Assembly: GCA_018389105.1 (NCBI GenBank)
Contig: JACATO010000629.1
Span: forward strand, 1,178,001 to 1,242,000
Origin: Nautilus pompilius
Taxonomy: Eukaryota > Mollusca > Cephalopoda > Nautilida > Nautilidae
Reading direction: 5' to 3'
Length of the DNA stretch: 64,000 nt
Shown: positions 21,960 through 33,254 of the stretch, one piece after another
Layout: each line of letters begins with the position of its first letter
Numbering within the stretch: the first letter of the stretch is position 1
Program-made: the position numbers and the translations under genes
The notes under the pieces: model-generated
What the model was told of the DNA's origin: nothing
The model's database searches: none
What the model saw: the letters and a program-made list of their open reading frames with translations, nothing else

Positions 21960-22690
21960 AATCCTAGTACCTTTTAATCATATTAAAATTATAAAAGAAA
22001 TATTACTTGCCTGGTTAATATGTATTTGTCTTTGTGTCTAATATTAAGATTCTAGTTCACTACTTGCTGAAAATTTGGAATAAATCATAACTACATTGCA
22101 GCATTTTTCTCAATCCAAGGTAATCTAATTTCAAAGATTAAGAAAAAAATTAATCTTTTATGCAACCATGATTTTCTTTAAAACAAGGAATGGGCACGGC
22201 GTCGACAGAATATAACATCGCTAGTATTTAGAATTTTAAAATTTAGGTTAAAAAACCGAATTCTATTTGTTTCTAAAGTTTAATCTGTGTGTGTGTGTGA
22301 TGGTTATTTTAAAAATTAAATGCAACTTGATATATATATATATATATTTTGTCAATAAATTAACAATATAAAATTTTTTCTTGTTTTTTTTTTCTAAGAA
22401 ATTTTAAAAAAAAATGTTTTTTAAGTAGGGGGAGACCACTGGGGGGGGGAGCTGGTTGTTATGGTAACAGTAATTTCTGTTTTAAACAGAGATGAGCTGT
22501 AATGGGCGTCATGAGGTGAAAGCACATGACGTCAACTGTAGCTTTGGCACACGCTTAATTAGGAATTAATGGCACTGTTACAACTAGTCTAGTCCAGTGG
22601 TCTCTCCCAATATCAGAGGATTAATTAAACTGTTTATATATATAATGTGCATTCTTTTAATTTTTGGATTTTATTATCTTTTCCAACCAT
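21960..22690. other. AT-rich stretch with short microsatellites
   Basis: It contains (TG)n at about 22287-22298 and (TA)n at 22331-22347, a G-run near 22441, and a full CRE palindrome TGACGTCA at about 22527-22534. It ends in a pyrimidine-rich acceptor-like tract (TTTTCCAACCATCCTTAG). No gene was recognised. Confidence 0.4.
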
Positions 22691-22696
22691 CCTTAG

Positions 22697-22899
22697 ATCA
22701 TCGTCATCCCAAGAGTCGTGAAAGTTGCAGTCAACGAAGTAAACGCCTGCAGCTAGTTCACAACAAGACTTCCCTGCTCGAACTTTCACTGGGCTTTCTT
22801 GCTTCTGTAAGTAAAATCCTGAATGAGCCACTGGAAACGGTCGTCCGTCTGTCAGAAAACCCTGGCATCGAGATCCGAGCAATTCGAGCTTTGGGCTAA
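22697..22899 (+). CDS. Candidate exon, unknown gene
   Basis: From a good acceptor at 22696 one frame stays open for 67 codons to TAA at 22897-22899. It contains SRESCSQRSKRLQLVHNKTS and LLELSLGFLAS. A consensus donor (GCTTCT|GTAAGT) at 22807 would end the exon in phase 0 after 36 codons. Without splicing, the frame continues with SKILNEPLETVVRLSENPG to the stop. Both readings look protein-like, so it may be an internal or a terminal exon. The following 600 bases are also CpG-rich and end in an (ATT)n tract, which could mean the interval is the 3' end of a retro-element instead. I do not recognise a family. Its incoming phase does not match the outgoing phase of 19075-19237, so an intervening exon would be needed. 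Confidence 0.45.
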
Positions 22900-23206
22900 A
22901 GTTTTGGGGGAAACGACTGGACCTAACTCTCGCTGTGAGGGGCTGGCTGGGACCTGACAGCAGCAAGTCCACATGGCCCAAGTACCAGTTTAAACATGGC
23001 GAGCCAGTGCCAACCACTGATAGTAAGAAACAAAGGAAGAAATACAGTAAAAGAAAATACTAATTTATTGTCGCACCTGCTTGCTTAACGGCTCCCCAGC
23101 GCCTCTCAGGACATTGCTCTCGTGGTCTTCCCAAGAGGCAATTCAACCTTAATACTGTACTACTGGAGAAAACATCTCTCAGCCGTCCTGGGAACACAGC
23201 TATGCC
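22900..23206. other. CpG-rich non-coding interval
   Basis: It is less AT-rich than its surroundings, with many CpGs. The minus strand is open from about 23284 through the (ATT)n tract down to 23060 (LLGRPREQCPERRWGAVKQ), with no known homologue that I recognise. It could be the tail of a retroposon whose simple-repeat tail is the adjoining (ATT)n. Confidence 0.3.

Positions 23207-23269
<63 letters not shown>
23207..23269 (+). repeat. (ATT)n microsatellite, about 21 units
   Basis: Uninterrupted TTA/ATT trinucleotide repeat of about 63 bases directly after ...CACAGCTATGCCG. The pure tract suggests recent expansion. Its abrupt junction with CpG-rich sequence fits a retroposon tail. Confidence 0.95.
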
Positions 23270-23344
23270 AGCTTTTAGGCCCAATCTGGTTAATACCTGG
23301 ACAGATTAGAAGAATTCTTCAGCATAAACTCTGCCTTAATTAGG

Positions 23345-23560
23345 AAATAAACGATTGGCCAGGACCAGGAAGAATCGCCATCAGGCCAGAGATCAGTTAT
23401 GTCGGGAGTTTAGAATTTCTGTCTCCGCGCCCCGGCGATTTGCCCGGAGACAGACAGGTTACCATGGGGCTGTTTGTTCGGTTATAACTGAAACACCGTA
23501 ATGTGGAGCCGGGTTTAGTTCGCTCTGCTGGCCGGTGTACGCTGTTATTGCAGTTCAAGC
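23345..23560. promoter_or_regulatory. CpG-rich patch with 10-bp inverted repeat
   Basis: This is a locally CpG-rich segment, unusual for the window. It has a perfect inverted repeat: TCTGTCTCCG at 23418-23427 and CGGAGACAGA at 23445-23454, around a GC-rich 17-base centre (CGCCCCGGCGATTTGCC). A promoter, an unmethylated CpG patch or a structured transposon end are all possible. There is no recognisable TATA box/initiator pair or adjoining coding start, so regulatory status is only a suggestion. Confidence 0.25.
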
Positions 23561-23787
23561 ATTTTTTAAACGACACTTGTCTTTTCTCCAAGTATTGTCT
23601 TGTGCTGCATTACAAGAACAGACAAACCTCCTTCTCTTCTCCCCACACAAATCCCTGGCATGAGTGGCAACAGAAAAAAAAGCAAACGTGTGCATGACTT
23701 CTTTTCCTTAAATATTTAAAGAAATTTCTTGATTTCTATTTTTTTTTAAAAAAAAAGCCAACTTTCAATTAATGCAAAAGATTTGGT

Positions 23788-24194
23788 AGAGAGGAGAGAG
23801 AGAGATGAGGGAAAAGAGAGAGGAGGGAGGGAGGGAGAGAGAGATGAGGGGAAAGAGAGAGATGAGGGGAAAGAGGGAGGGAGGGAGAGAGAGAGATGAG
23901 GGGAAAGAGAGAGAGAGGGAGAGAGAGATGAGGGGAAAGAGAGAGGGAGGGAGGAGAGAGAGAGATGAGGGAAAAGAGAGGAGGGAGGGAGAGAGAGAGA
24001 GAGAGAGAGGGAGGGAGAGATGAGGGAAAAGAGAGAGGGAGGGGCAGAGAGATGATGTCAGTAGAGAGAGAGATGGGGGAAGAGAGAGAGAGGGCAGAGA
24101 GATGAGGGGAGAGAGAGAGGGGAAAGAGAGAGAGGGAGGGAGAGAAAGAGAGGGAGGAGAGAGAGAGATGACGTCAGTAGAGAGAGAGAGAGAT
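23788..24194. repeat. GA-rich satellite array 1
   Basis: A nearly pure purine strand is made of GAGAGA blocks alternating with GATGAGGGGAAAGAGAG-type units. Near the right end units change to GATGATGTCAGTAGAGAG (24051) and GATGACGTCAGTAGAGAG (24168), the unit type that dominates arrays 2 and 3. Long polypurine tracts of this sort can form triplex DNA. Confidence 0.95.
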
Positions 24195-24199
24195 GACTA

Positions 24200-26500
24200 A
24201 AAGGTTTGCCCTCTTCTTTCATAATGATAAATTTGTTTGTTACGATGTTTTGGAATTTATTTAATATTCTTCAGAATATAGAATTCTTTTTATTTCTTCT
24301 CTGCACTTGGAAACAGACCTCACCATGAGGCTAAACAGGGGATATACTCCACAACTCCTCCTACAGTCGTCCTCAACTGAGTAACTATATTGTTAAGCAA
24401 TTTTTGTTTCAATCATTTTGTTCTTTTGGAGATTTCAACAACAAACCTTTTACGATGAACAAATTGAGGGTGCAATTTTTACATATCTGCCAACTTTTTT
24501 ACTTCTCTCTCATCTTTGAAGAAACTGGTGAGCAAAACATCACCAGTAACAAGAGAGAGTTTTCACCTCATTGGTGCTTTATGGTTGTTAGCAGCATTCA
24601 AAATAACACTGCATCAACATCTGGGGACTGCGTGTTGGCTTTTTCTCTCTGCTATCCTTTGTTTCTGATGAGGTCAGAGCCGAATGAATGGCAACACGGT
24701 GGGTAGCTTCTCCATAGCCGTGGCGTCTTGCAGTCTTTCGTCTGTTCTTTGTGATCAGATTATTTACTTTTCTAATTGCTTTCTCTGAAAAAACTGCACT
24801 CGTTAGTATTCAGTGCAGTTTTAAGGGAGAGATTTCCATAATTGATACTCAACTCTAAACACTGGATGAGCTAATATTTCGAAAACATTTAAAACCAAAT
24901 GACATTTTGGCACTAAAGCCATGTTCAGGTGATTGGGAAAGTTCTGTCTGGTATGCATATTAAACCTAATTTCGTTAGAATTTCCCATCTAACTGACACC
25001 AGACAACATTTCACTAAAGCTTTTAAAAGTGGTACTTACACAAATTTATTTCAAAAGACATACTAACTTTTTTAAAAGAAGTTTACATTACAATAACCAT
25101 GGAGGATTATTATCTTCTAAGAAACTGTCTTTCATGTGAGAACTTAGCAGTAACAAGTTCAAAGAAGAAACCAATGAGTCGAGTTGGTTACGTGCAATAC
25201 CCACGTGTGTTTGTTCAAAGCCGGCAATATGCATGGAAAAGTGCGTAGTTTCCATGATAAAGAAAGTTTACTATTATTTTTAGTTTTCTAAATGAGTGGT
25301 GAAAAATCTAATATATAAATATTGATATGAGCTAGGTACTGTAATATTAGTCCACTCTTGTGGAAACCACTTTGTCTTGAGTCATTAAATACAATCTCTT
25401 TGAGTGAAAGGTGGGGATGTACCTTAGAAGAGAGATACACTGTGACAATGGAACATTTGGCAGTTTATTTCACTTTTTCATTAAGATTTCTTAAACTTTC
25501 TTCTTTTTTCTGCAATTGTCACACTCTGCAACCTAAATGGTATGGTACCACACCATTTCGGCGATGTTTCCCAACCAACATATCTCTAGAACTTGTGCTG
25601 CAGTTAAGTTATCATACATCCAAAGATAACTAGAACTTTATTTTCACTATATGTTTATAACCCTGACTTTAATATTTAAAGGTGGGATTTTGTTGGCCAA
25701 ATAAAAATTTTGTGGTCACAAACAGTGAAATTGACATTTTTCCAGACCATTAATTAAAAAAGAAACAGGTAGAACTAAGCAGCATTGGAATTAAAGATCA
25801 ATATGCTTCTCTCTCACTCTTTTGTAATAAATGTTTAGATACTCGTCAGAAAGTCACTAAACAATTAAGCTATCTCTTGCTACATCCTTTAGCATCTTCT
25901 CCCCCCCTCCAATCAATACTTGATTGCTCATGTGTAACATCTTGAGTGAGATCAGCACTTGATTGATCGTGTGTAACAGCTTCAGTGAGTTTAGCATCCA
26001 TTCACAAATTATCCGATTAGAAAGTACATCATGAATTCTCCAAATTTCCTCTCTGTCTGACACAATAAACTTATGATAACCCTGTCTTTCCAGATCCCAG
26101 CTCTTGAGAATCACATGACTGTTTCAAGTCAAACTAATAATATCAAAAGATAATTACTTAGTTTTGTCAGGTCATAGATGACTTCTCATATTTTATCAAA
26201 GTACTGATCATCTGGGCAGCTTATTAGACACTAAATTACTTTACTGTGTGGTTTATTAACCATGGTTTTGAGCCATTTTTTAATCTTTGGAGTTTTTCCA
26301 ACTGAGCCAATATTGACAGAGCTTTTTAGAATAATCTTCTTTCCTTTATCGTTTTTACTTATGTATTTATTATTTTTAGGATTTAAATGCTGCTAGTTAA
26401 AAATGTGTATTTCAGGCAGCCACCATGAGACAGACCGAGAGCATCGATCATCATTATCAATACTAGAAGGAAATAGGATATAAAGCAGATTTTTAGATAC
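24200..26500. other. AT-rich stretch without firm genes
   Basis: Only one small open frame with a good start context is noted separately (25099-25248). A 100-codon open frame at 24404-24706 has no recognisable features. No RNA gene or transposon was recognised. Confidence 0.4.
25099..25248 (+). CDS. Possible small ORF or exon, 49 codons
   Basis: ATG at 25099 lies in a good Kozak context (ACCATGG). The frame runs 49 codons to TAG at 25246 and contains KKKPMSRVGYVQYPRVFVQS, a basic, less AT-biased peptide that stands out from its surroundings. It could equally be part of an exon: AAAA|GTGCGT near the end is a usable donor and TTATCTTCTAAG near 25121 a weak acceptor. No family is recognised, and chance is a real alternative. 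Confidence 0.2.
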   Translation: MEDYYLLRNCLSCENLAVTSSKKKPMSRVGYVQYPRVFVQSRQYAWKSA

Positions 26501-26504
26501 TGCT

Positions 26505-26830
26505 TTGGTCCAGTGAAGGGTTATAGAACTACTAAAATTAAGGGCTGGAGTTCAAATCTCGGTCAGTTTTCCATATCTCTCCAGCACCAGTTTCCTCTGG
26601 CTCTTCTTCACTGGCTGGCTGTCAAGGTTCTTCCCAGATTCCCCTTACGTCTATCAATCTGAAAAATGAGAGACTCTAGTAGGGATTTCTCTGTTAAAGT
26701 CAGAAGTACCAAGCTGCACATGGCACGGATATTGGCACCGCTTCCTAGTAGACACCCACAGCATTGCATTTCCTTACCATGGTTGTCTCCCTTTGTAGAT
26801 ACCAGCATACGATGGGGGGGTAGGTTTGTA
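26505..26830 (+). repeat. SINE-like dispersed repeat, copy 3 (best)
   Basis: The copy begins with a degenerate tRNA-like head. GGTCCAGTGAAGGG resembles an A-box region, and GGAGTTCAAATCTC at 26550-26563 resembles a B box. A body follows with the shared core GACTCTAGTAGGGATTTCTCT (about 26672-26692) and later blocks matching 385-455 (TTACCATGG.., TTTGTAGATACCAG). The head-plus-body organisation supports a tRNA-derived SINE. Exact ends are not defined. Confidence 0.55.
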
Positions 26831-26834
26831 GTAC

Positions 26835-28025
26835 CACTGGAATTCTAATTGGTGGCTTATAATTTAAGCAAAAAGTTATTTGATAAAACCTTTTTTTTTT
26901 TTGTTAGGTTCAAAGAAATTTTATTTAAATTTCGATTAGTAACATCTAAATTACCTGCATATGATTAATTACAAATTATAGCCATATTTTTCACACCTGT
27001 CCACAATTTTTGCTACATTGTTTTTTCTGTTGTATCTTTTTTTTTCCATCATATTTTACCTGTTGCCAGGAAAAGGAAAACGACGATTAAGCCGCATCAA
27101 AGGTTGGTTGTGTTGAATAGATGTTCATTCCTTTTAGATATCTAGTGCACTGTTATCTCATTTGGTGCCTCTCCTAAACGGAAATCTACTGGTGCTCCTA
27201 AATTTTGTAATCTAAGAATAAATTTCACCTTGAGTAACATTTGCAGCTTCCAGGTCTTGTGAATTACACCAAGACCTGTTTCAGCCCCATCCTGCTTTTT
27301 TTGTTTTGTTTTATGGAGGGGGAAGAGAGAGAGAATAAACATTTGAGAGAAAAAGTATTTATTTTCTTTAATTACTGCATCTTATATCTCGATAGTAACC
27401 GAGTGAGTATTTACGGGTGGGGTGATCATCAGAAAAATCGCTGGCAGGGTGGCTGCTGTTATTTGTTCTGTTTGTGCCGATGGGATGGACCGAGTTGAGA
27501 AGAGGAAGGAGAAAGTATCAAAGAGTGTGGAAAAAGAAACGAAGTTCGGTGTTTACCAGTGGTTACTTTATTTCTGTTTCGTAGAAGATTTGTTTGCCAT
27601 TCCCTGACAGCATTATTTATTTTTGCAGTGCTTAACAGCACAGGTTTAAATTTAACGTTGTTAATACTAGTGTTTCTGTTAGATAGGTCTGCTGTTTTTC
27701 CTGACACTGTTAGCCACTGAGTCATAAGGGCTGCTCCTGTGCGAGACACAGCTAACCTGTTTGTTTGCTTCTCTCTGTCCTGGAGGATTTCGTCTTCTGT
27801 TTCAAAAGTAATTCGCCATCTCATCAGAAAATCTATGGTAAATTAACATTACATTTGAGCCTTCATTTTAGCATCATTGCAAACGTTGCAGCTTCTGGGA
27901 TGGTTGTTCTTTTTTTTTTTAAATCACTTGAGGTTTATAATTTTGCTTCTGTTTTACATTCTGCCATTAAGGATCAGCTTTTAGTATCTACGAAGCTGAT
28001 TATTTCGTAATAAAATATTATCAAG
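26835..28025. other. AT-rich stretch, short open frames only
   Basis: Several short open frames (for example 27422-27607) lack recognisable domains. A possible 33-nt micro-exon at 27070-27102 is discussed among rejected items. No transposon was recognised. Confidence 0.4.
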
Positions 28026-28027
28026 GT

Positions 28028-28450
28028 GGAGAGAGAGAGAGATGACATCAGTACATAGAGATGTCAGTACAGAGAGAGAGAGAGAGATGACATCAGTACA
28101 GAGAGATGTCAGTACAGAGAGAGAGAGAAATAGATGACATCAGTACAGAGAGAGAGAGAGAAAGAGATGACATCAGTACAGAGAGAGAGAGATGACATCA
28201 GTACAGAGAGAGAGAGAGAAATAGATGACATCAGTACAGAGAGAGAGAGAGAGAGATGACATCAGTACAGAGAGATGTCAGTACAGAGAGAGAGAAAGAG
28301 ATGACATCAGTACAGAGAGAGAGAGATGACATCAGTACAGAGAGATGTCAGTACAGAGAGAGAGAGAGAAAGAGATGACATCAGTACAGAGAGATGTCAG
28401 TACAGAGAGAGAGAGAGAGAAATAGATGACATCAGTACAGAGAGAGAGAC
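28028..28450. repeat. GA-rich satellite array 2 with CRE-like cores
   Basis: Units alternate (GA)n of variable length with ATGACATCAGTACAGAGAG, and sometimes a shorter GATGTCAGTACAGAGAG. About a dozen ATGACATCAGTACA cores are visible, each a one-mismatch version of the CRE palindrome. Right after the array, at about 28450-28540, the sequence becomes ordinary. The same unit family makes up array 3 at 45.2 kb. Confidence 0.95.
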
Positions 28451-28459
28451 CAGCCAGAG

Positions 28460-31200
28460 GACTGAACAGGGGCATACTGTCGACTGTCTAATTTGTGGTG
28501 TAATTGCTTCATGTGGCCCTACTAAGGGATCATATGGCTCACTTTGAGAAATGTTGCTGTCACTAACTCCAAACCATGGAGAGTTCCATAGGATGTTGGA
28601 TTGCAAAAGTCTGTCAAATAAGAAAACATTTATTCCAAGTCAGTCAGCTTGGACACAGGGTTTGGGCTTTTTAATGTGAAAGAAATAATCACTGGATGGA
28701 TTGAATGCTGCATGCATTCAAAAATGGTAAATAAGTTTATTTCTTTTATTTTTAAAAAAAAGTTGTTTTCTTTTAATATTCCGCAGACAAACAGCTACTG
28801 ATTTAAGCGAAAAATATAGATGCACTCATTAAGTTCTTTCCATATTACATCTAGATTTCCATTTAGATATCCATGAAACATCAAACTTGCCTTGTGAACA
28901 TACTCGCACTGACACCATTACTAGATTACTTCTCTTGTCATGCTAAATGTTTCCCTGGTGACAGGGATCTTGGATCCTTATCTTGGTTATGAGATTGTGA
29001 GTTTACACACACAGTGCGGTTGCACAACCACTTAAAAAATTACAGCATCAACAGAATCACAGAAAAAGATAATCTAGTTCAAGCTTAAACAATATTTACA
29101 AATCTTACTTTATTTATTGAGCCCCTTAGAGCTTCTCTATTGAGAAAAGGAAAAAAAAAAGCTAAAATTTATTAAAATAGTGACAACAGCAACAACACAA
29201 CAACAACAATAATAATGATGATAATAATCCAGTTTTATGATGTGTATCTTTAAATCAAATAAACACCAAGTCTATAATGGCATCAATAAGTTGTCCATTA
29301 TGAGCTGTGTAAACGCTAGACGACTAAGAGCAATCCAGTGATGACTTTCTTACAGTTTCACCTCAGTGGCAAATTTCCACTTATTATGTGATGAAGGTAA
29401 AGTACATGGCAACTCTCACACCGTCGAGGCTACAGTTATAAGAATTTTTGCAGAGCTGCAGGTTGACATGAAAGATGTCAAAAGACTTCAGGATGACTTA
29501 CAATTATGATTTCCACAGTCAGCTCAGTACATTTAAAATCAAAAAAAAAAATCTTTTTAAGTGCCTAGCACACCTATCTTAATTGTTTTTGTTCTGCCAC
29601 TGTAGCCATGCTTTTCCAGAACAAGCCTGGCCACTTTCACAGCCAGCATCTTTCACAAAGCCTGTGGGGAGGAGCATTAGGTCCCCATAGGTTTCTGGTG
29701 TTGGATGTTAACCACAGTGAATTGCATGATTTAGAATGAATGGCAAACCACAAGTGCCACATAATCCACAGTTATTGGTCCATCCACTTTCGGTGTTAAG
29801 TTGAGAATTTTATTAACTTCATAACTGAACATTGGTGCTAGTTGTATTCTTGAAAATGTTCAGTGTTGGCTGGGACCCACATCACGGTGAACCTCCCATG
29901 AGCCATCTTTATGTGTGGATTACCAAGTTCTCTCTGGAATCTGAAAGTCTGTCTCCTTTTCTGCTCTTACATCTTTGGCTAGATGATCTGAGTCTTATTC
30001 TGCTGGCATCTTTTTTCTTCAAGAGATCAGATCTGTTCCCAGAAAGTAGGTGATTAGGGATTTAGATCTGCAACTGATTGAGGTAAGGGCAGCCTGTGAG
30101 TCAGGAAACAGGACGAAACTGAGGCTTCCTTCAGACAACCAGACAAGTTGTACTACTGCATGGCTCCTGGTTCTGCTGTGCTGTTTAACATATGGCTATG
30201 AGTCACAGATGTGCAAGATTATATGCTCCATAATATTTGAAAGGGTTCTGACATCACTACTTCTATCTCAAAAAAACTTAAAATCTGAAGATGTCTTTCT
30301 CTGAAACATCAATATGTTAATATATAATAATTCTATTTCTTCGATACATTTTAAAATGTGTCAGAGTTAGTAGTGATGTCTGTGCTTATAATTAAAGAAA
30401 AAACATTTAATTTTCATCATCATATGTGGTGATTTAAATTATAATAGTAATCAGTGTGATTCTTAGTATAAAAGTAACATCAGTTTTCTCTCTGGTGAAA
30501 TGAATACTTTTTTTAGTGAGGTAGTACCACATTAATTATCATTATCTACTGAATACTTTAAAAGTTCAATAACTTTCAGTTTGAATACTTTTATTGCTGA
30601 TGTTTTTTTGTAGGTACTACAATATATTAGATAGACACTGCCAGGAAAAACTATAGAACATTAATCAATTACTGGAGATAAACTCCCTGTCATCACTGTT
30701 TTCATTATTTTCTCGCTGAAAGCAGTCTTCGTGTAGCAGATGTTTTGAAAAACAGTGAATAGAACCAAATATGCAAAAGAAGATTTCACTTTTAGCTGAT
30801 GGAAATTCTTAAGAGCTGATTACTGCTCAAGATGCATTTATACTTTCCGTACTAAGTGCAAATTCTGACTTGCTAAGACATCAGGCGCCATTCATAGTAT
30901 ATCTTTCTACGTTAGCTTTTTTTACTACTTTGTTGACAGCATTGTTATCTGTTCCCTGCACTTCAGTAATGGATGTGACTTAGCATTATCGATGACTTTC
31001 GCAATAATTAGATCAGATTTGTTTTAAACCAGTTTTCTCACTACATTTTTCAGCGGCAGTGCCCACACAAAACTGCAGAAAATACAGATGACGCGGGCAG
31101 ATATTTCCCATTTAATTTATTTTCCATGTGCACAAATACGCAGTTCAGCCAAACCGGACTCAACGGTGTGAGAGTCGTCTTCTTTCTGTCTAAAATTCTT
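28460..31200. other. Mixed stretch, possible weak LINE remnant
   Basis: No confident gene. Around 30050-30230 on the plus strand a frame reads VLLCCLTYGYESQMCKII, which faintly resembles the 'LLYGCETW' segment of LINE reverse transcriptases. The match is too weak to call a feature. A (CAA)n/(AATAAT)n mixed microsatellite lies at about 29184-29229. Confidence 0.3.
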
Positions 31201-31205
31201 TGTAG

Positions 31206-31298
31206 GCCTTGTCACAAATTCCAGTTAATGAAAATGACATTTTATTGTGCCATAAACTCCAGAGACAAGGCATCACTGATGAAAAGCAAACTACATGA
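31206..31298 (+). CDS. Possible terminal coding exon, unknown gene
   Basis: A pyrimidine-rich acceptor (CTAAAATTCTTTGTAG) opens a frame in phase 0. It runs 30 codons, including SQIPVNENDILLCHKLQRQG and ITDEKQTT, to TGA at 31296-31298. About 225 bases downstream lie two overlapping AATAAA signals (31523-31534), fitting a last exon with a short 3' UTR. Phase 0 agrees with the spliced reading of the 22697-22806 exon. An in-frame TAG sits immediately before the first codon, so the open stretch begins at the splice site. The peptide is not recognised, and the exon is short enough that chance remains possible. Confidence 0.45.
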   Translation, partial: ALSQIPVNENDILLCHKLQRQGITDEKQTT

Positions 31299-31522
31299 CA
31301 CGTGTTTTTGGAACTGGCTAAAATGTTCTTTAATATTGTACTAAAGAGCGCAATAATTTTGCACACGTTTGTTCTGACCATAGTTTACAAATTATATACT
31401 AATTGCTATATTCTGGTAACATGATGAAAGAAAGCAAGAACCCTTTTGGTGGTAAACTGAGCTTCTCTGAGACAGGGTTTTCCTGCTGAGCAAACTGTCA
31501 TACTACCAGTGCCCTGTAGCAA

Positions 31523-31534
31523 AATAAAAATAAA
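31523..31534 (+). terminator. Tandem poly(A) signals
   Basis: AATAAAAATAAA contains two overlapping AATAAA hexamers, about 225 bases after the stop of the candidate terminal exon at 31206-31298. In AT-rich DNA such hexamers are common, so the position is suggestive only. Confidence 0.3.
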
Positions 31535-31559
31535 AAGACAAACTTTAAAGGCTAAAACT

Positions 31560-32395
31560 TCCAAGAAATAGCATTAAAAGAATAAACTGTGGCGCCTTGA
31601 TGTCTTGACACCCAACTATTAGCCGAGAATACATGCTACTGAATTAGACATCTATAATCTTAAGCCGTTCCCCTGTGAGGTGGGATTTAAAAATAGACAT
31701 AATTACTGACACAGGAGAAAGTGGGAGGAACAAGAAATTGTGAAATATATTAAAATTTCTTTTTCATTCAAGATTCTTCAATCAATATCAAAGAGTTGGA
31801 TATACTTTTCTTGCTGTTTTTTTTATGGTTATTGTTAAAAATTAACCTGGAATATGATATGAAAATTGCTTATTTTTTGATAGCTTATCCCAGAATGTTA
31901 TCTTAGGTAGTACAACGGAGAAAATATAGTAAAAGTTTCCCTACGGAAAAGATATACCTGCCGACTTAAAGTATATAGCATTTACACCAACATTGAGCAC
32001 TGATAAATTATTCAAACTATTTATAATTCTCTTAATAGAAAACAAATTTTTTTAAAAAATATTACGCCATGTTGGTTCTATAGCTAATTAATAACTATGA
32101 CCCTCATGTGTTCTTTTTTACTGTGGATAAATGAAATTTGTTACCACCCTCGTGTACTTTAAAATCTTTTGTCAGGTATTCCTAAAATCCAAGATGAAAT
32201 TGTAGAAAGATGCATTTAAACAATTAAAATTACGAGTTTTGAGCATTTAGAACATGATTTCATTTCTCTTAGGGGAGTGTAAAAGAGTATCTGACCTTAA
32301 TGCATTTAACCCTAGTACGAAACTGATTATTAAAAGTGCTTTCTTTTGTAGGATAGTTAATAACTTGAGGAACAAAGAAAATTTGCTTCAAAAAT
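31560..32395. other. AT-rich stretch, nothing recognised
   Basis: No gene, RNA or repeat was seen. Confidence 0.4.
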
Positions 32396-32399
32396 GAGT

Positions 32400-33250
32400 T
32401 ATTTGGGGTCATAGCACATTTATTTATTGGCACCTGGTCTTATGAGATTACCCAGATGTTACAGATTGTGTTGCAATCCAAAGACTTGGGATGGCTTGGA
32501 GGTGTAGTACTTCATGTGTATACCATGACAGTTGATCGCAGCCTGACATCTGCATCCAGAAGACATCCCCATCTCTGCAGAACCTCTTGTTGGGTGTTTC
32601 ACAAGGCTTTCTATAAGGTCAGATAAAGTTCCTGGCATGTCTGAGGCACTAAGTCTACATGGTGATCAAACTTACCCCCAAGGATGTGATGGATAGGTTT
32701 CTGGTCTGGGGGGGGGGGAAGTGGCAAGGGTAGCACACTGATGTCAGAAATGTGCAGGAAAGCCCTCAACACCCTTGTTGGAATATCCTCCCAGGTTTTC
32801 CTTCATATATATATGAGATTGATGCATTCATCATGAAACATTTCTTTCCATACCATAGCACTTCTTTCACCAAACTGGTCGTCCTGCCATAGCAAACTAT
32901 GTCAACCATCAACTCTGTGCATCAAGAAATGAATTTAACATCTAATAATATTGTCATTCATCAGAGTTGAGGCAAAATTTCATGCTGTTAGCACCAATGA
33001 AGCCCAGGTTGCTTATGTACATGAATCAAAACTTTACTGCACACAGGTGGATGCTGTCCAGCTCCTGGTTATCTAATAAGGTAGTTGGGATGGGCTAGGG
33101 ATAATGTCTGTACTGTCAGGCTTCCAGTGATGAACATCCAGCAAGTAATGCAGCCATAGGTGGTGGTCATTGACACCAGAGAAGACATGCGGTTGACCTG
33201 ATTACTGTCCAGCTCTCTGGTTCTGGTTTATTGAAATCAGTCCCATATTC
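32400..33250 (-). pseudogene. Tc1/mariner-like transposase relic
   Basis: Minus-strand reading gives the C-terminal half of a Tc3/Tc1-type transposase in broken frames. VLRAFLHISDISVLPLPLPP (counterpart of the 'FL...V.LPWPA.SPDLNPIEH' region) lies near 32760-32700. It is followed by KPIHHILGGKFDHHVDLVPQ, TCQELYLTL and NTQQEVLQRW (counterpart of 'WD.LGRRVR..PPQTLQEL..AL..EW..IPQE.IQRL'). Beyond that only traces remain. The N-terminal half towards 33250 is too degraded to align by eye. A run of ten G/C at about 32710 corresponds to the proline-rich part. Non-functional. Confidence 0.7.
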
Positions 33251-33254
33251 CACT

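Noticed and set aside
22490..22515. 26-nt exon-like segment between TTTTAAACAG and ATGAG|GTGAAA
   Set aside because: Splice signals are fair, but phase does not bridge 19075-19237 to 22697 and the peptide is only eight residues.
23060..23343. Poly-Asn and poly-Tyr open frames through the (ATT)n tract
   Set aside because: They are translations of the microsatellite on each strand; only the short flank could be real and it has no recognisable homologue.
23805..24023. Arg/Glu-rich open frame in GA array 1
   Set aside because: Low-complexity translation of a purine-only repeat.
24404..24706. 100-codon plus-strand open frame
   Set aside because: No domain, splice signal or compositional sign of coding; compatible with chance.
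27070..27102. 33-nt micro-exon (KGKRRLSRIK) between TGTTGCCAG and AAAG|GTTGGT
   Set aside because: Too short to support on its own, the donor is weak and its phases do not connect to neighbouring candidate exons.
28028..28450. CRISPR-like array (regular spacing of a repeated unit)
   Set aside because: The 'spacers' are GA repeats of variable length, not unique sequences, and the genome is eukaryotic.
30050..30304. LINE reverse transcriptase fragment (YGYES...)
   Set aside because: The resemblance is limited to a few residues and no neighbouring RT motifs were found.
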